Shown here: positions 1 to 7,717 of the stretch, piece after piece
How the letters are laid out: every line of letters starts with the position of its first letter
Numbering within the stretch: position 1 is the first letter of the stretch
Assembly (NCBI RefSeq): GCF_003479405.1
Contig: NZ_QUHB01000006.1
Location: 123,386 to 187,385, forward strand
DNA from: Eubacterium sp. AF16-48
GTDB taxonomy: Bacteria; Bacillota; Clostridia; Lachnospirales; Lachnospiraceae
Reading direction: 5' to 3'
Length of the DNA: 64,000 bases
Program-made: the position numbers and the translations under genes
The notes under the pieces: model-generated
What the model was told of the DNA's origin: nothing
Database searches by the model: none
Seen by the model: the letters and a program-made list of their open reading frames with translations, nothing else

Positions 1-766
1 ATTCCATGGAAATCTCTATTCCGTTTTTGTGAAGCTCCCTTACCAGATATTTAAACTCTTCCACCTCTCCTCCCGGAGTGTTAGTCCATGCAAAGGATGC
101 CTTAGGTGCAAATGCATAACCGTCAGTATATCCCCAGTAATTAAGTACCGGCGACTCTATGGCAAACTGTCCCTTCATGGAAGTTGCGTTTTCTTTTTTT
201 ATTTCATTAAATTCATATGCCGGCATAAGCTCAATCATATTTATGCCTAACTCTTTTAAATATGGGATTTTCTCAACAATACCTAAATACGTTCCCTTGT
301 GTTTTACCTTTGATGTGGCATGCTTTGTAAATCCTCTTACATGCATACGATATAAAATAGTTTCGTCAAAAGGAATATTCAAAGGTGCATCCTGCTGCCA
401 GTCATAATCATCATTTATAATAATACCTTTTAGATTATCACACGCCTTCCCCCAATTCTTTTTTCCTGAAAGTGCCTTTGCATATTCATCAGTAACTATT
501 TCTCCATCCACGGAAAAATTATAATAATATTTTGAATAATCAAGTCCAGACACACTCATGGCGTACACATTTCCTATGACCTGTGCGTTTTCAAAGGGAA
601 TACGTGCAACCTCCTCGTCTTTTCCTTTTTCATACAAAACTACCTGGCAATTGCTGCCATATTTAGCTGTAATTGCGAAATTCACCTCATCGCCTATTAC
701 CGTAACTCCCATAAGCAATGGATTTCCTCTGTATACTTTAATGTTTTCTAAAAGTTTATTATTCAT
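1..766 (-). CDS. GH13 glycogen/starch debranching-type enzyme, N-terminal part (runs off window)
   Basis: The reading frame opens at an ATG at 766, behind a GGGAG ribosome binding site, and stays open to base 1, so about 255 N-terminal residues are present. The first 100 residues resemble the early-set beta-sandwich (CBM48-like) that precedes the catalytic barrel in pullulanases, isoamylases and GlgX. The barrel then begins with ILYRMHVRGFTKH and a GINMIELMPAYEF strand, as in GH13 debranching enzymes. The catalytic Asp/Glu/Asp would lie outside the window. The likely role is hydrolysis of alpha-1,6 branch points of glycogen or starch; no signal peptide is seen, so it is probably cytoplasmic. 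A TATAAT at 810-815 is a plausible -10 box with a weak -35. The exact subfamily (pullulanase type I or GlgX) cannot be fixed from this part. Confidence 0.8.
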   Translation of the reverse strand, partial: MNNKLLENIKVYRGNPLLMGVTVIGDEVNFAITAKYGSNCQVVLYEKGKDEEVARIPFENAQVIGNVYAMSVSGLDYSKYYYNFSVDGEIVTDEYAKALSGKKNWGKACDNLKGIIINDDYDWQQDAPLNIPFDETILYRMHVRGFTKHATSKVKHKGTYLGIVEKIPYLKELGINMIELMPAYEFNEIKKENATSMKGQFAIESPVLNYWGYTDGYAFAPKASFAWTNTPGGEVEEFKYLVRELHKNGIEISME

Positions 767-862
767 GATGTCTCCCTTTCACGCCTTAAAACGAAATGAT
801 ATGAAAATAATTATAACACATAAGTTATTAATTTCACTACCTATTTTATATGGGGATTAACG

Positions 863-891
863 TTGCTTTAATGTAAAAAAACTGATATACT
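863..891 (+). promoter_or_regulatory. Sigma-A-type promoter of the ABC-F operon
   Basis: TTGCTT (863-868), a 17-nt spacer and TATACT (886-891) precede the ABC-F start codon at 946, giving a 5' leader of about 48 nt. Confidence 0.65.
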
Positions 892-945
892 TTGATTTGC
901 AATTAATTTAGTAAATAATATCAAATATATAAGCGAGGTTTTAAA

Positions 946-2580
946 ATGATAAGTACAAGCAACATATCACTGCGTTTTGGCAAAAAGGCACTTTTTGAAG
1001 ATGTTAATATTAAATTTGTGCCGGGACACTGTTACGGTCTTATCGGTGCCAACGGTGCCGGAAAGTCAACTTTTTTGAAAATTCTTACAGGTGAAATTGA
1101 GCCAACCAGTGGTGAAGTTATTATTACCCCGGGTGAGCGTCTTTCCTTCTTAAAGCAGGATCATTTCCAGTACGATGAATATACTGTTCTTGATACTGTT
1201 ATTATGGGAAACCAGCGTCTTTATGACATTATGAAGGAAAAAGAAGCCATTTACATGAAGGAAGACTTTACTGACGAAGACGGTATCCGTGCTTCTGAGC
1301 TTGAAGGCGAGTTTGCTGAAATGAACGGCTGGGAAGCTGAGTCTGATGCAGCTACTCTTTTAAACGGACTTGGTGTTGACACTGAATACCATTACAGTCT
1401 TATGAAAGATTTAACCGGTTCACTAAAGGTTAAGGTTTTATTAGCTCAGGCTTTATTTGGAAATCCTGATATTTTGTTATTAGATGAGCCTACTAACCAT
1501 TTGGATTTGGATGCCATTGCATGGCTTGAGGAATTTTTGATTAACTTTGATAATACTGTTATCGTAGTTTCTCATGACAGATATTTCCTTAACAAAGTAT
1601 GTACTCAGATTGCAGACATTGACTACGCCAAGATTCAGTTATATGCCGGAAACTACGATTTCTGGTATGAATCAAGCCAGTTAATTGTTAAGCAGATGAA
1701 GGAAGCTAACAGAAAGAAAGAAGAAAAAATCAAGGAATTGCAGGAATTTATTCAGCGATTCAGTGCCAATGCTTCAAAGTCAAAACAGGCTACATCAAGA
1801 AAACGTGCATTGGAAAAAATTGAGTTGGATGAAATTAAACCTTCCAGCAGAAAATATCCATATATAGATTTCAGACCTGACAGGGAAATTGGAAATGAAG
1901 TTCTTACTGTGGAACATCTTTCAAAAACAATTGACGGTATTAAAGTATTAGATGACATTTCCTTTATAATCGGACGTGAAGACAAGGTTGCCTTTGTAGG
2001 TTCTAACGGTTTAGCCAAAACCACTCTATTCCGTATTCTTACAGGAGAGATTGAGCCTGACGAAGGAAGTTATAAATGGGGCATAACAACCAGCCAGTCC
2101 TACTTCCCTAAGGATAACACAAAGGATTTTGATTCAGATGATGTTATTGTTGACTGGCTTACACAGTATTCTGAAAACAAGGATGCCACATATGTCCGTG
2201 GATTCCTTGGAAGAATGTTATTTGCGGGAGATGACGGAATGAAGAAAGTCCGTGTTTTATCCGGTGGTGAAAAAGTCAGGGTAATGCTATCTAAGCTTAT
2301 GATTAGCGGTGCTAATGTTTTAATTATTGACGAACCTACTGACCACCTTGACATGGAAAGTATCACTGCCCTTAACAACGGTTTAATTAAATTCCCGGGA
2401 GTTTTACTTTTCTCTTCAAGAGATCATCAGGTTGTTCAGACAACAGCAAACCGTATTATGGAAATTGTAAACGGCAAGTTAATTGATAAAATTACTACTT
2501 ATGATGAATATCTTGAAAATGATGAAATGGCAAGAAAAAGAACTATTTACACAACAGAAGGAATGGACATTGATGATTAA
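946..2580 (+). CDS. ABC-F family ATPase (YbiT/YkpA-like)
   Basis: This 544-residue protein has two ABC ATPase domains joined by a charged helical linker (about residues 230-300) and no membrane segments, the layout of ABC-F proteins that act on ribosomes. Domain 1 has an intact Walker A (GANGAGKST, about 33-42), Walker B with EPTNHLD (about 176-187) and SHDR switch (about 209-212), but an altered signature LTGSLK (about 159). Domain 2 has an intact signature LSGGEK (about 438) and EPTDHLD, but an altered Walker A (GSNGLAKTT, about 352) and SSRDH where SHD is usual (about 490). The changes fall on the same composite ATP site. ABC-F proteins modulate translation and some protect ribosomes from antibiotics; this branch has no established resistance role. 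The start follows a GCGAGG site. The alpha/beta hydrolase follows after 18 bp. Confidence 0.92.
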   Translation: MISTSNISLRFGKKALFEDVNIKFVPGHCYGLIGANGAGKSTFLKILTGEIEPTSGEVIITPGERLSFLKQDHFQYDEYTVLDTVIMGNQRLYDIMKEKEAIYMKEDFTDEDGIRASELEGEFAEMNGWEAESDAATLLNGLGVDTEYHYSLMKDLTGSLKVKVLLAQALFGNPDILLLDEPTNHLDLDAIAWLEEFLINFDNTVIVVSHDRYFLNKVCTQIADIDYAKIQLYAGNYDFWYESSQLIVKQMKEANRKKEEKIKELQEFIQRFSANASKSKQATSRKRALEKIELDEIKPSSRKYPYIDFRPDREIGNEVLTVEHLSKTIDGIKVLDDISFIIGREDKVAFVGSNGLAKTTLFRILTGEIEPDEGSYKWGITTSQSYFPKDNTKDFDSDDVIVDWLTQYSENKDATYVRGFLGRMLFAGDDGMKKVRVLSGGEKVRVMLSKLMISGANVLIIDEPTDHLDMESITALNNGLIKFPGVLLFSSRDHQVVQTTANRIMEIVNGKLIDKITTYDEYLENDEMARKRTIYTTEGMDIDD

Positions 2581-2598
2581 TGCCATTTAGGAGGCTTT

Positions 2599-3507
2599 AT
2601 GAGACCAACTACCATAACTTACCCACCTAATGGTGTTAAACCCATAGGTGTAATGGAATTTGTGCATGGCATGTGTGAAACAAGGCAGCGCTATGCTGAA
2701 ACAATGAAATATTTTAACAATAAAGGATTTATCTGTGCTATTTCCGACATCAGAGGCCACGGTGAAAATATTCTCACTAAAGAGGATTTAGGCTACTTTG
2801 GGGAGGAAGGATATAAAGGGCTTATTGATGATGTACATGAATTTACCATGTTTTTAAGAAGGGAATTTCCTCATTTGCCCCTTATTCTCATTGGTCACAG
2901 TATGGGTTCCCTTATTGTGCGTGCTTACTTGAAAAAGAACTCCCGTGAAGTTCAGGCAGTAGTTTTAAGCGGCTCTCCATCCTACAACAGATTTGTAGGG
3001 GTTGCTAAATATTTTACACGTTTTCTGGCTTTGTTTAGGGGTTGGCATTACAGAAGTCCCATGATTGAGAAACTGGTAAACGGTCCCTTTGAGAAGCCTT
3101 TTGAAAAAGAAGGAATTGTTAATTCATGGTTGTCCAGTGACAGATATGTTGTAGAGTTGTACAATAGTGATCCTATGTGTGGATACCCTTTCACGCTAAA
3201 CGGTTATTATGCGTTGTTTAACTTAATGCAGACTGTTTACAGCAAAATGGGATGGACCAGCAAGAATCCTTCTCTTCCGGTTATGTTTGTATCTGGTAGT
3301 GAAGATCCCTGTAGAAAAAATGACTATTCTTTTAAGAAGGCAGTTACCCATTTTAAACGTTGCGGTTATCCTAACACTTACTACAAGCTGTATCAGGATA
3401 TGAGGCATGAAGTTTTTAATGAAAAAGAAAAAGAACTGGTATATGAAGATATACTTAAGTTTTTAGAAATAAAGGCTGGAATAGAAGTAGAAGATGGAAC
3501 CCTGTAG
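2599..3507 (+). CDS. Alpha/beta hydrolase, monoacylglycerol-lipase/serine aminopeptidase S33-like
   Basis: This 302-residue protein has an alpha/beta-hydrolase fold with the nucleophile elbow GHSMGS (Ser101), an acid candidate in SGSEDP (Asp236) and a histidine in DMRHE (His270), in the order expected for a Ser-Asp-His triad. An oxyanion-loop-like VHGM (about 24-27) lies near the N-terminus. The Hydrolase_4 family includes lysophospholipases and monoacylglycerol lipases; the true substrate cannot be read from sequence. There is no signal peptide. A GGAGG site precedes the ATG, and the gene lies 18 bp after the ABC-F gene, so the two are probably co-transcribed. The stop codon lies in the loop of the terminator hairpin. 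Confidence 0.85.
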   Translation: MRPTTITYPPNGVKPIGVMEFVHGMCETRQRYAETMKYFNNKGFICAISDIRGHGENILTKEDLGYFGEEGYKGLIDDVHEFTMFLRREFPHLPLILIGHSMGSLIVRAYLKKNSREVQAVVLSGSPSYNRFVGVAKYFTRFLALFRGWHYRSPMIEKLVNGPFEKPFEKEGIVNSWLSSDRYVVELYNSDPMCGYPFTLNGYYALFNLMQTVYSKMGWTSKNPSLPVMFVSGSEDPCRKNDYSFKKAVTHFKRCGYPNTYYKLYQDMRHEVFNEKEKELVYEDILKFLEIKAGIEVEDGTL

Positions 3508-3529
3508 TCCCATCTTCTACTTTTTTTTT
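3487..3529 (+). terminator. Intrinsic terminator of the ABC-F/hydrolase operon
   Basis: Arms 3487-3497 and 3510-3520 (gtagaagatgg / ccatcttctac) form a perfect 11-bp stem with a 12-nt loop, followed by nine T (3521-3529). The stop codon of the hydrolase (3505-3507) is inside the loop. Confidence 0.9.
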
Positions 3530-3562
3530 CACTTTTGCTGTCTCACCGTGTATGTTTTTATC

Positions 3563-4414
3563 CTACTCTCCCATAATAATTTTTCTCATATACTGCTTTT
3601 CTTTTTTTCCAATTATATAGCTGTTTATCATTGGAGTTTTAAAATCTATCAGTGGAATATTTCTCAGCTTACCTGATTCAATATATGATTTAGCCATATC
3701 CCAAGGCAAAAATGTATAATTTTCCTGTCCTAATAAAAAAGGAATGATTTTGGCACAGTCATCAATTTCCAAGGAAAACTGCTGATATTTTGGGAACAAC
3801 CCTCTTATAAACTGACCTACATCCTGTAGTGCAAAGTTACACATAAGATATTTTTCATTAACTAATTCTTTCTGAGTTATTCCCTCTTTATATTTTTTAT
3901 TATTATAATCCGTTACCAAAACCATGGTATCCTGTTTATACATTTCACAATAAAAGGCTGCCTTTTTAAGCGGTATATAGCTAAAAACTATATCTAATAT
4001 ATCATCCTGTAACAATTCCAATAAATTGTTAGATATTCCAATCATTATTTTTAGGGAATCCTTAGGGAATTTCCGTTGATGCTCTAATATTATTGAAGAC
4101 AAATGTGCCTCATAAACAGAGTCTGAACACCCTATACGGATATGATTATCAAATTTGTGTATTGAACTTATTTCCGATAATGAATCATCTGTCAGCTTTA
4201 TGACTTTTTCAGCATATAAAAGAAACTGCTCTCCCTCCATAGTTAGTTCCACTCTCCTGTTATTTCTTGAAAAAAGGGATATATTTAATTCCTTCTCTAA
4301 CTCGTTAATCCTGTTGGTTACAGTAGATTGGGCGACAAATAGCTGATTTGCTGCTCTTGTATAATTTTTTACATTAGAAAGTACAATAAAAGTTTTCAAT
4401 GATTCAATATCCAT
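3563..4414 (-). CDS. LysR-family transcriptional regulator
   Basis: This 283-residue protein has the LysR N-terminal winged helix-turn-helix (residues 1-60, with NYTRAANQLFVAQSTVTNRI as recognition segment) and a periplasmic-binding-protein-like effector domain (about 90-280). The start is an ATG behind AGGAGAAAA. It is transcribed away from the DRE-TIM synthase that begins at 4618, the classic arrangement for a LysR regulator that controls its divergent neighbour and itself. A candidate LysR-type box, CTTA-N10-TAAG, lies at 4537-4554 between the -35 and -10 of the synthase promoter. The effector is unknown. If the neighbour is a citrate synthase, this gene would be analogous in role to Bacillus CitR, but that is inference from position only. 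Confidence 0.92.
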   Translation of the reverse strand: MDIESLKTFIVLSNVKNYTRAANQLFVAQSTVTNRINELEKELNISLFSRNNRRVELTMEGEQFLLYAEKVIKLTDDSLSEISSIHKFDNHIRIGCSDSVYEAHLSSIILEHQRKFPKDSLKIMIGISNNLLELLQDDILDIVFSYIPLKKAAFYCEMYKQDTMVLVTDYNNKKYKEGITQKELVNEKYLMCNFALQDVGQFIRGLFPKYQQFSLEIDDCAKIIPFLLGQENYTFLPWDMAKSYIESGKLRNIPLIDFKTPMINSYIIGKKEKQYMRKIIMGE

Positions 4415-4532
4415 AATTTTCTCCTTCCTGTCAGCGGCATTTCATGGAAATCATGCTTAGAAATGAAGTTCGCTCATTTGTTTTCTTTGAGATTAATCAG
4501 TTTTTTCGATTATAACAATCTAAATAATTCAC

Positions 4533-4562
4533 TTTACTTATAGTTTATCCTAAGCATATAAT
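4533..4562 (+). promoter_or_regulatory. Promoter of the DRE-TIM synthase with candidate LysR box
   Basis: TTTACT (4533-4538), an 18-nt spacer and TATAAT (4557-4562) lie 55 bp before the start codon. The symmetric CTTA-N10-TAAG (4537-4554) covers the spacer and is a candidate regulator site. Confidence 0.45.
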
Positions 4563-4617
4563 ATTTTCAATACAAATATTATTTTTTGCCATTTTCAGGC
4601 ATGGAAAGGATTTGCTT

Positions 4618-5988
4618 ATGCAGGAAATTAATTTAAGCCATAAAACCAACTTATTAGAACAGGATCCTTACAGTTATCAATTACAGGATGTCGATTCACC
4701 GGAGCTTTTTCACGAGATGTTTCCCTATTCAGAGACTCCCAAAATAGCTTTTAACTATCGACACGTTCCGGCAAACATGCCTGATGATATATATATTACC
4801 GATACATCCTTTAGAGACGGTCAGCAATCAAGAGCGCCTTACACAACTGACCAGATGGTACATATTTTCAAACTTCTTCATAAATTAGGTGGAGATAATG
4901 GTATGATTCGTCAGACAGAGTTCTTTGTTTACTCAAAAAAAGACCGTCTGGCATTGGAAAAATGTATGGAGCTTGGATACAAATTCCCGGAAATTACTAC
5001 CTGGATTCGCGCCAATAAAAAAGATTTTGATATGGTTAAGTCTATAGGAGTTAAAGAAACCGGGATTCTTGTAAGCTGTTCCGATTATCATATTTTTCAT
5101 AAAATGGGGCTTACAAGAAAGCAGGCTTTAGACAAATACTTAGGCATTGTTAAGGAGTGCATTAATGCAGGACTTCGTCCAAGATGCCATTTTGAAGATA
5201 TAACAAGGGCTGATTTTTACGGTTTCGTTGTTCCTTTTGCCAGCCAGCTCATGCAGATTTCCCAGGAATGTCACATTCCTATTAAGGTTCGTGCCTGTGA
5301 TACATTAGGTCTTGGTGTTCCATATCCCGGTGTTGCTCTTCCAAGAAGCGTATCCGGCATTATTTACGGACTTCAGCATTACGCAGGAGTTCCCAGTGAT
5401 ATGATTGAATGGCATGGACACAATGATTTTTATAAAGGCGTTGTAAATGCCGCTACTGCCTGGATGTATGGTGCCAGTGCCGTAAACTGTTCACTTCTTG
5501 GCATTGGCGAACGTACCGGTAATGTTCCTTTGGAGGCAATGGTTTTTGAGTACGCATCCCTTCGCGGAACAATGAATGGAATGCATCCTGAAGTAATTAC
5601 TGAAATTGCTGATTATATTAAAAATGAAACTGATTATGATTTGCCACCTATGACGCCTTTTGTTGGTGACAATTTCAATCTAACCCGTGCCGGAATCCAT
5701 GCTGATGGCATGATGAAAAACCCTGAAATATATAATATTTTTGATACGGAATCTATATTAGACCGTCCACCTAAAGTTTCCGTAACTAACACATCCGGTG
5801 TTGCCGGCGTTGCTTTCTGGGTAAATCAATACAACAAAAAGCTGGGCTTACCTGCAGTTTCTAAAAATGATCCTGTTGTGGTTAAAATATATTCCTGGGT
5901 TTGTGAACAGTATGACCAGGGACGTATTACAATGATAAGCGACGAGGAGTTAGAGGAACAATATAAGAAATGTAGTCGCATTGAGTAA
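4618..5988 (+). CDS. DRE-TIM metallolyase of the (homo)citrate/isopropylmalate synthase family, possible Re-citrate synthase
   Basis: The preferred start is ATG 4618 (456 residues), because AAAGGA lies 7 nt upstream; the frame itself opens at a TTG six bases earlier. The protein has the DRE-TIM signature in the variant form DTSFRDGQQ (about residue 66), the second conserved motif CDTLGLGVPYPG, and the metal-binding HGHND in WHGHNDFYKG. These mark a Claisen-condensing TIM-barrel enzyme that joins acetyl-CoA to a 2-oxoacid. There is no C-terminal LeuA regulatory domain, and no leucine genes are nearby, which argues against ordinary isopropylmalate synthase. Re-citrate synthases of Clostridia belong to this family, so citrate formation from oxaloacetate is a reasonable guess; homocitrate or citramalate synthesis remains possible. 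It is monocistronic, with its own terminator, opposite a LysR gene. Confidence 0.8.
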   Translation: MQEINLSHKTNLLEQDPYSYQLQDVDSPELFHEMFPYSETPKIAFNYRHVPANMPDDIYITDTSFRDGQQSRAPYTTDQMVHIFKLLHKLGGDNGMIRQTEFFVYSKKDRLALEKCMELGYKFPEITTWIRANKKDFDMVKSIGVKETGILVSCSDYHIFHKMGLTRKQALDKYLGIVKECINAGLRPRCHFEDITRADFYGFVVPFASQLMQISQECHIPIKVRACDTLGLGVPYPGVALPRSVSGIIYGLQHYAGVPSDMIEWHGHNDFYKGVVNAATAWMYGASAVNCSLLGIGERTGNVPLEAMVFEYASLRGTMNGMHPEVITEIADYIKNETDYDLPPMTPFVGDNFNLTRAGIHADGMMKNPEIYNIFDTESILDRPPKVSVTNTSGVAGVAFWVNQYNKKLGLPAVSKNDPVVVKIYSWVCEQYDQGRITMISDEELEEQYKKCSRIE

Positions 5989-6069
5989 TCAGGGGATTGG
6001 TATTAAATAGTTGATACAGGTGTTTGTGCCAAATAACTAACGCATGTAGTAATAGCTAATGTGGACATA

Positions 6070-6116
6070 AAAAGTACAGGTGAATTTTTTATACTAAACT
6101 TCACCTGTACTTTTTT
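6070..6116 (+). terminator. Terminator of the DRE-TIM synthase gene, probably bidirectional
   Basis: Arms 6070-6084 and 6100-6114 make a perfect 15-bp stem (aaaagtacaggtgaa) with T-runs on the plus side and A-runs that give U on the minus side, so it can also end the PIN toxin transcript. The 80 bases between the stop codon and the hairpin hold nothing recognisable. Confidence 0.88.
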
Positions 6117-6202
6117 ACATCTTAATAATGTGGTAATTCCATGGGGGATGGTCATATTGAAATCACTCTTTTTTTCCTCATCTGTATCCCGCCTTTCCTG
6201 TT

Positions 6203-6634
6203 CTATTCAGTTTCGTTTCCCTCATCTAATAACTTTATTAATGCAGAAGGTTCACACACCTTAACAGAAGATTTCGCATAGTCTTTCATATTTCTGGTTA
6301 CTATGCAATCCATTTCTGAACGAATTGCTGTTTCCACCATAATAGCATCTTCATAATCACCAATTTCAGAAGATATTGCTTTTCGGCAATCTAAAGAAGT
6401 AGTATCCAACAAATGAAATAAAGTAAACAGTTTACTCAAAATCTTTCGTGTTTCTGCATCGCTATGTGTTAAACGATGTGTCAGATAATAGATATCTGTA
6501 ACTGACTTTGCAGTAATATAACCCTCAAATTGCTTATTTGCAGAATATATAAAGAGCTTTTGTGCTGCTTCAGCAAACGGGACACGAGACTGTAACGCAT
6601 CGATGATAACACAAGTATCAACTAAAACTCTCAT
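6203..6634 (-). CDS. PIN-domain toxin (VapC-like ribonuclease)
   Basis: This 143-residue PIN protein begins MRVLVDTCVIIDAL, with the first metal-binding Asp at residue 6. Further conserved acids appear at Asp47, Asp93/Asp96 (GDYEDAIMVETA) and Asp118 (TRNMKDY), fitting the Mg2+-dependent RNase active site. The start codon overlaps the stop of the antitoxin by ATGA, so the two are translationally coupled. Known PIN toxins cut tRNA or rRNA; the target here is unknown. Expression depends on the promoter/operator upstream of the antitoxin gene. Confidence 0.88.
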   Translation of the reverse strand: MRVLVDTCVIIDALQSRVPFAEAAQKLFIYSANKQFEGYITAKSVTDIYYLTHRLTHSDAETRKILSKLFTLFHLLDTTSLDCRKAISSEIGDYEDAIMVETAIRSEMDCIVTRNMKDYAKSSVKVCEPSALIKLLDEGNETE

Positions 6635-6846
6635 ATTGTATTCAACCTTTCTTCCCGTGCTTCTTCCAGCGTCATATCATTTGGAAGAACACCAAACAAT
6701 GACTTAGCAACATCTACTCTGTCCTGATATGGATTAGACAATTTTGCAACAACTTTTCCGTTACGGGTAATATAAATATCCTCTGTTTCTGCAAGCATAA
6801 GGTATTTACCAAGATTAGTTTTTAATTCAGTTGCAGTAATAGACAT
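6631..6846 (-). CDS. Phd/YefM-type antitoxin
   Basis: This 71-residue protein starts MSITATELKTNLGKYL and continues with IYITRNGKVVAKLSNP, the hallmark of Phd/YefM antitoxins. The N-terminal half dimerises and binds the operator, while the C-terminal tail (about 50-71, DMTLEEAREERLNTI) would wrap around the toxin. It is the first gene of the pair, with an AAGGGG ribosome binding site 8 nt from the ATG. Pairing of a Phd antitoxin with a PIN toxin is a known alternative to VapB-VapC. Confidence 0.9.
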   Translation of the reverse strand: MSITATELKTNLGKYLMLAETEDIYITRNGKVVAKLSNPYQDRVDVAKSLFGVLPNDMTLEEAREERLNTI

Positions 6847-6914
6847 ATCATCATCCCCTTTCTTAAAGAATAATTATTTATCGTCTAAAAAATAGAATCT
6901 CTCTTTTCAGTTAT

Positions 6915-6962
6915 ATTATACACAAATCGAACGATTTTATCAACAAAATCGTTCGATTTGTG
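6915..6962 (-). promoter_or_regulatory. Toxin-antitoxin promoter with inverted-repeat operator
   Basis: On the minus strand TTGATA (6938-6943), a 17-nt spacer and TATAAT (6915-6920) form a near-consensus promoter. A perfect 18-bp inverted repeat, cacaaatcgaacgatttt (6921-6938) and its complement (6945-6962), places one arm exactly in the spacer and the other just upstream of the -35. This is the expected site for autorepression by the antitoxin or the complex. Confidence 0.8.
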
Positions 6963-7528
6963 CAAATTTTAATATTTACCAAACTTTGAGACTATCCTCC
7001 GCATCAATCCCTTCTTGAAAATGTATTATAAGCATTTCTTCCGGTCCCAACTGCCATTTTCATAATTTGTTATAAGTTGTTACCGGATTATATTTCCCTT
7101 ATGAGGATTCGTAAACAAGGATAGAACAATATAACACGATACAAGATGTGACGGAGAGGACACCCGCGAAAACTTTAGTGTTTTCAAGGGTTTAACGAGA
7201 TTTTTATAACACAATATAACAGTTATTAAATCCCTAAAAATACCCCAAGTGAGAATTCAAATTTTACAAGAATATTTGTTGTTTTTGTGATTTTCAATGC
7301 ATTTTTCTCTTCTGAACCAACCTCAAATCTTATGAAACTCCTGAATTTACAAGAAATATATGTTATATTTTCAAATTTTATGTATTTTTTCTCTACACAA
7401 GCACTTTTCAAGCTCGTAATGTCAAAACATTTACATGAAATATTTGATATATTTTCAAATTTAATGTACTTTTCAATTTTTCACGCTCAATTATAATACC
7501 CCATAATATTCACAATCAATTCCACCGC
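6963..7528. other. Gene-poor AT-rich stretch with degenerate repeats
   Basis: No convincing gene is present between the toxin-antitoxin operator and the pheA terminator. The stretch holds an 11-bp direct repeat acaatataaca (7126-7136 and 7211-7221) around a 74-bp, less AT-rich segment, and then three imperfect 83-84 bp repeats (7263-7495). Short open frames on both strands follow the repeats and are probably by-products of them. Confidence 0.6.
7263..7495. repeat. Three imperfect tandem repeats of 83-84 bp
   Basis: Units begin at TTTAC at 7263, 7346 and 7430. Shared elements in order are tttaca-gaaatat, a T-rich segment ending tattttcaaattt, atgtatttttc, and a segment like ctcaagcacttttcaagctc that is lost in the last unit. 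Copies 2 and 3 are most alike. The period of 84 is a multiple of three, so a short frame reads repeats such as EIYVIFSNFMYF and EIFDIFSNLMYF on the plus strand. A coding role is not supported by a start site. Confidence 0.65.
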
Positions 7529-7571
7529 AAAAATAAGCAGTTGGATTTCTCTATTGAAGCCATCCAACCGC
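7529..7571 (-). terminator. Terminator after pheA
   Basis: Arms 7537-7546 and 7562-7571 pair on the minus strand over 10 bp, with one G-U pair that exists only in that orientation. The run of T on the minus strand (7529-7536) is interrupted once. Confidence 0.75.
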
Positions 7572-7717
7572 CTATCTTTAAATTTCCGATATTTTATTTC
7601 TGATATTTTATTTCCAATATCTTATTTCTTCTACATCCTTACTAATATCCAGCCTGTTTTTCCAATATACACAGTCCTCTTTTCCTGCAATCGCTCCCCA
7701 CACAACATAGTTATTCT

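Noticed and set aside
7263..7495. Possible CRISPR array
   Set aside because: The units differ throughout, there is no constant short repeat with unique spacers, and no cas genes are nearby.
7226..7496. Short hypothetical proteins on both strands over the 84-bp repeats
   Set aside because: No ribosome binding site, low-complexity hydrophobic translation, and the frames simply follow the repeat period.
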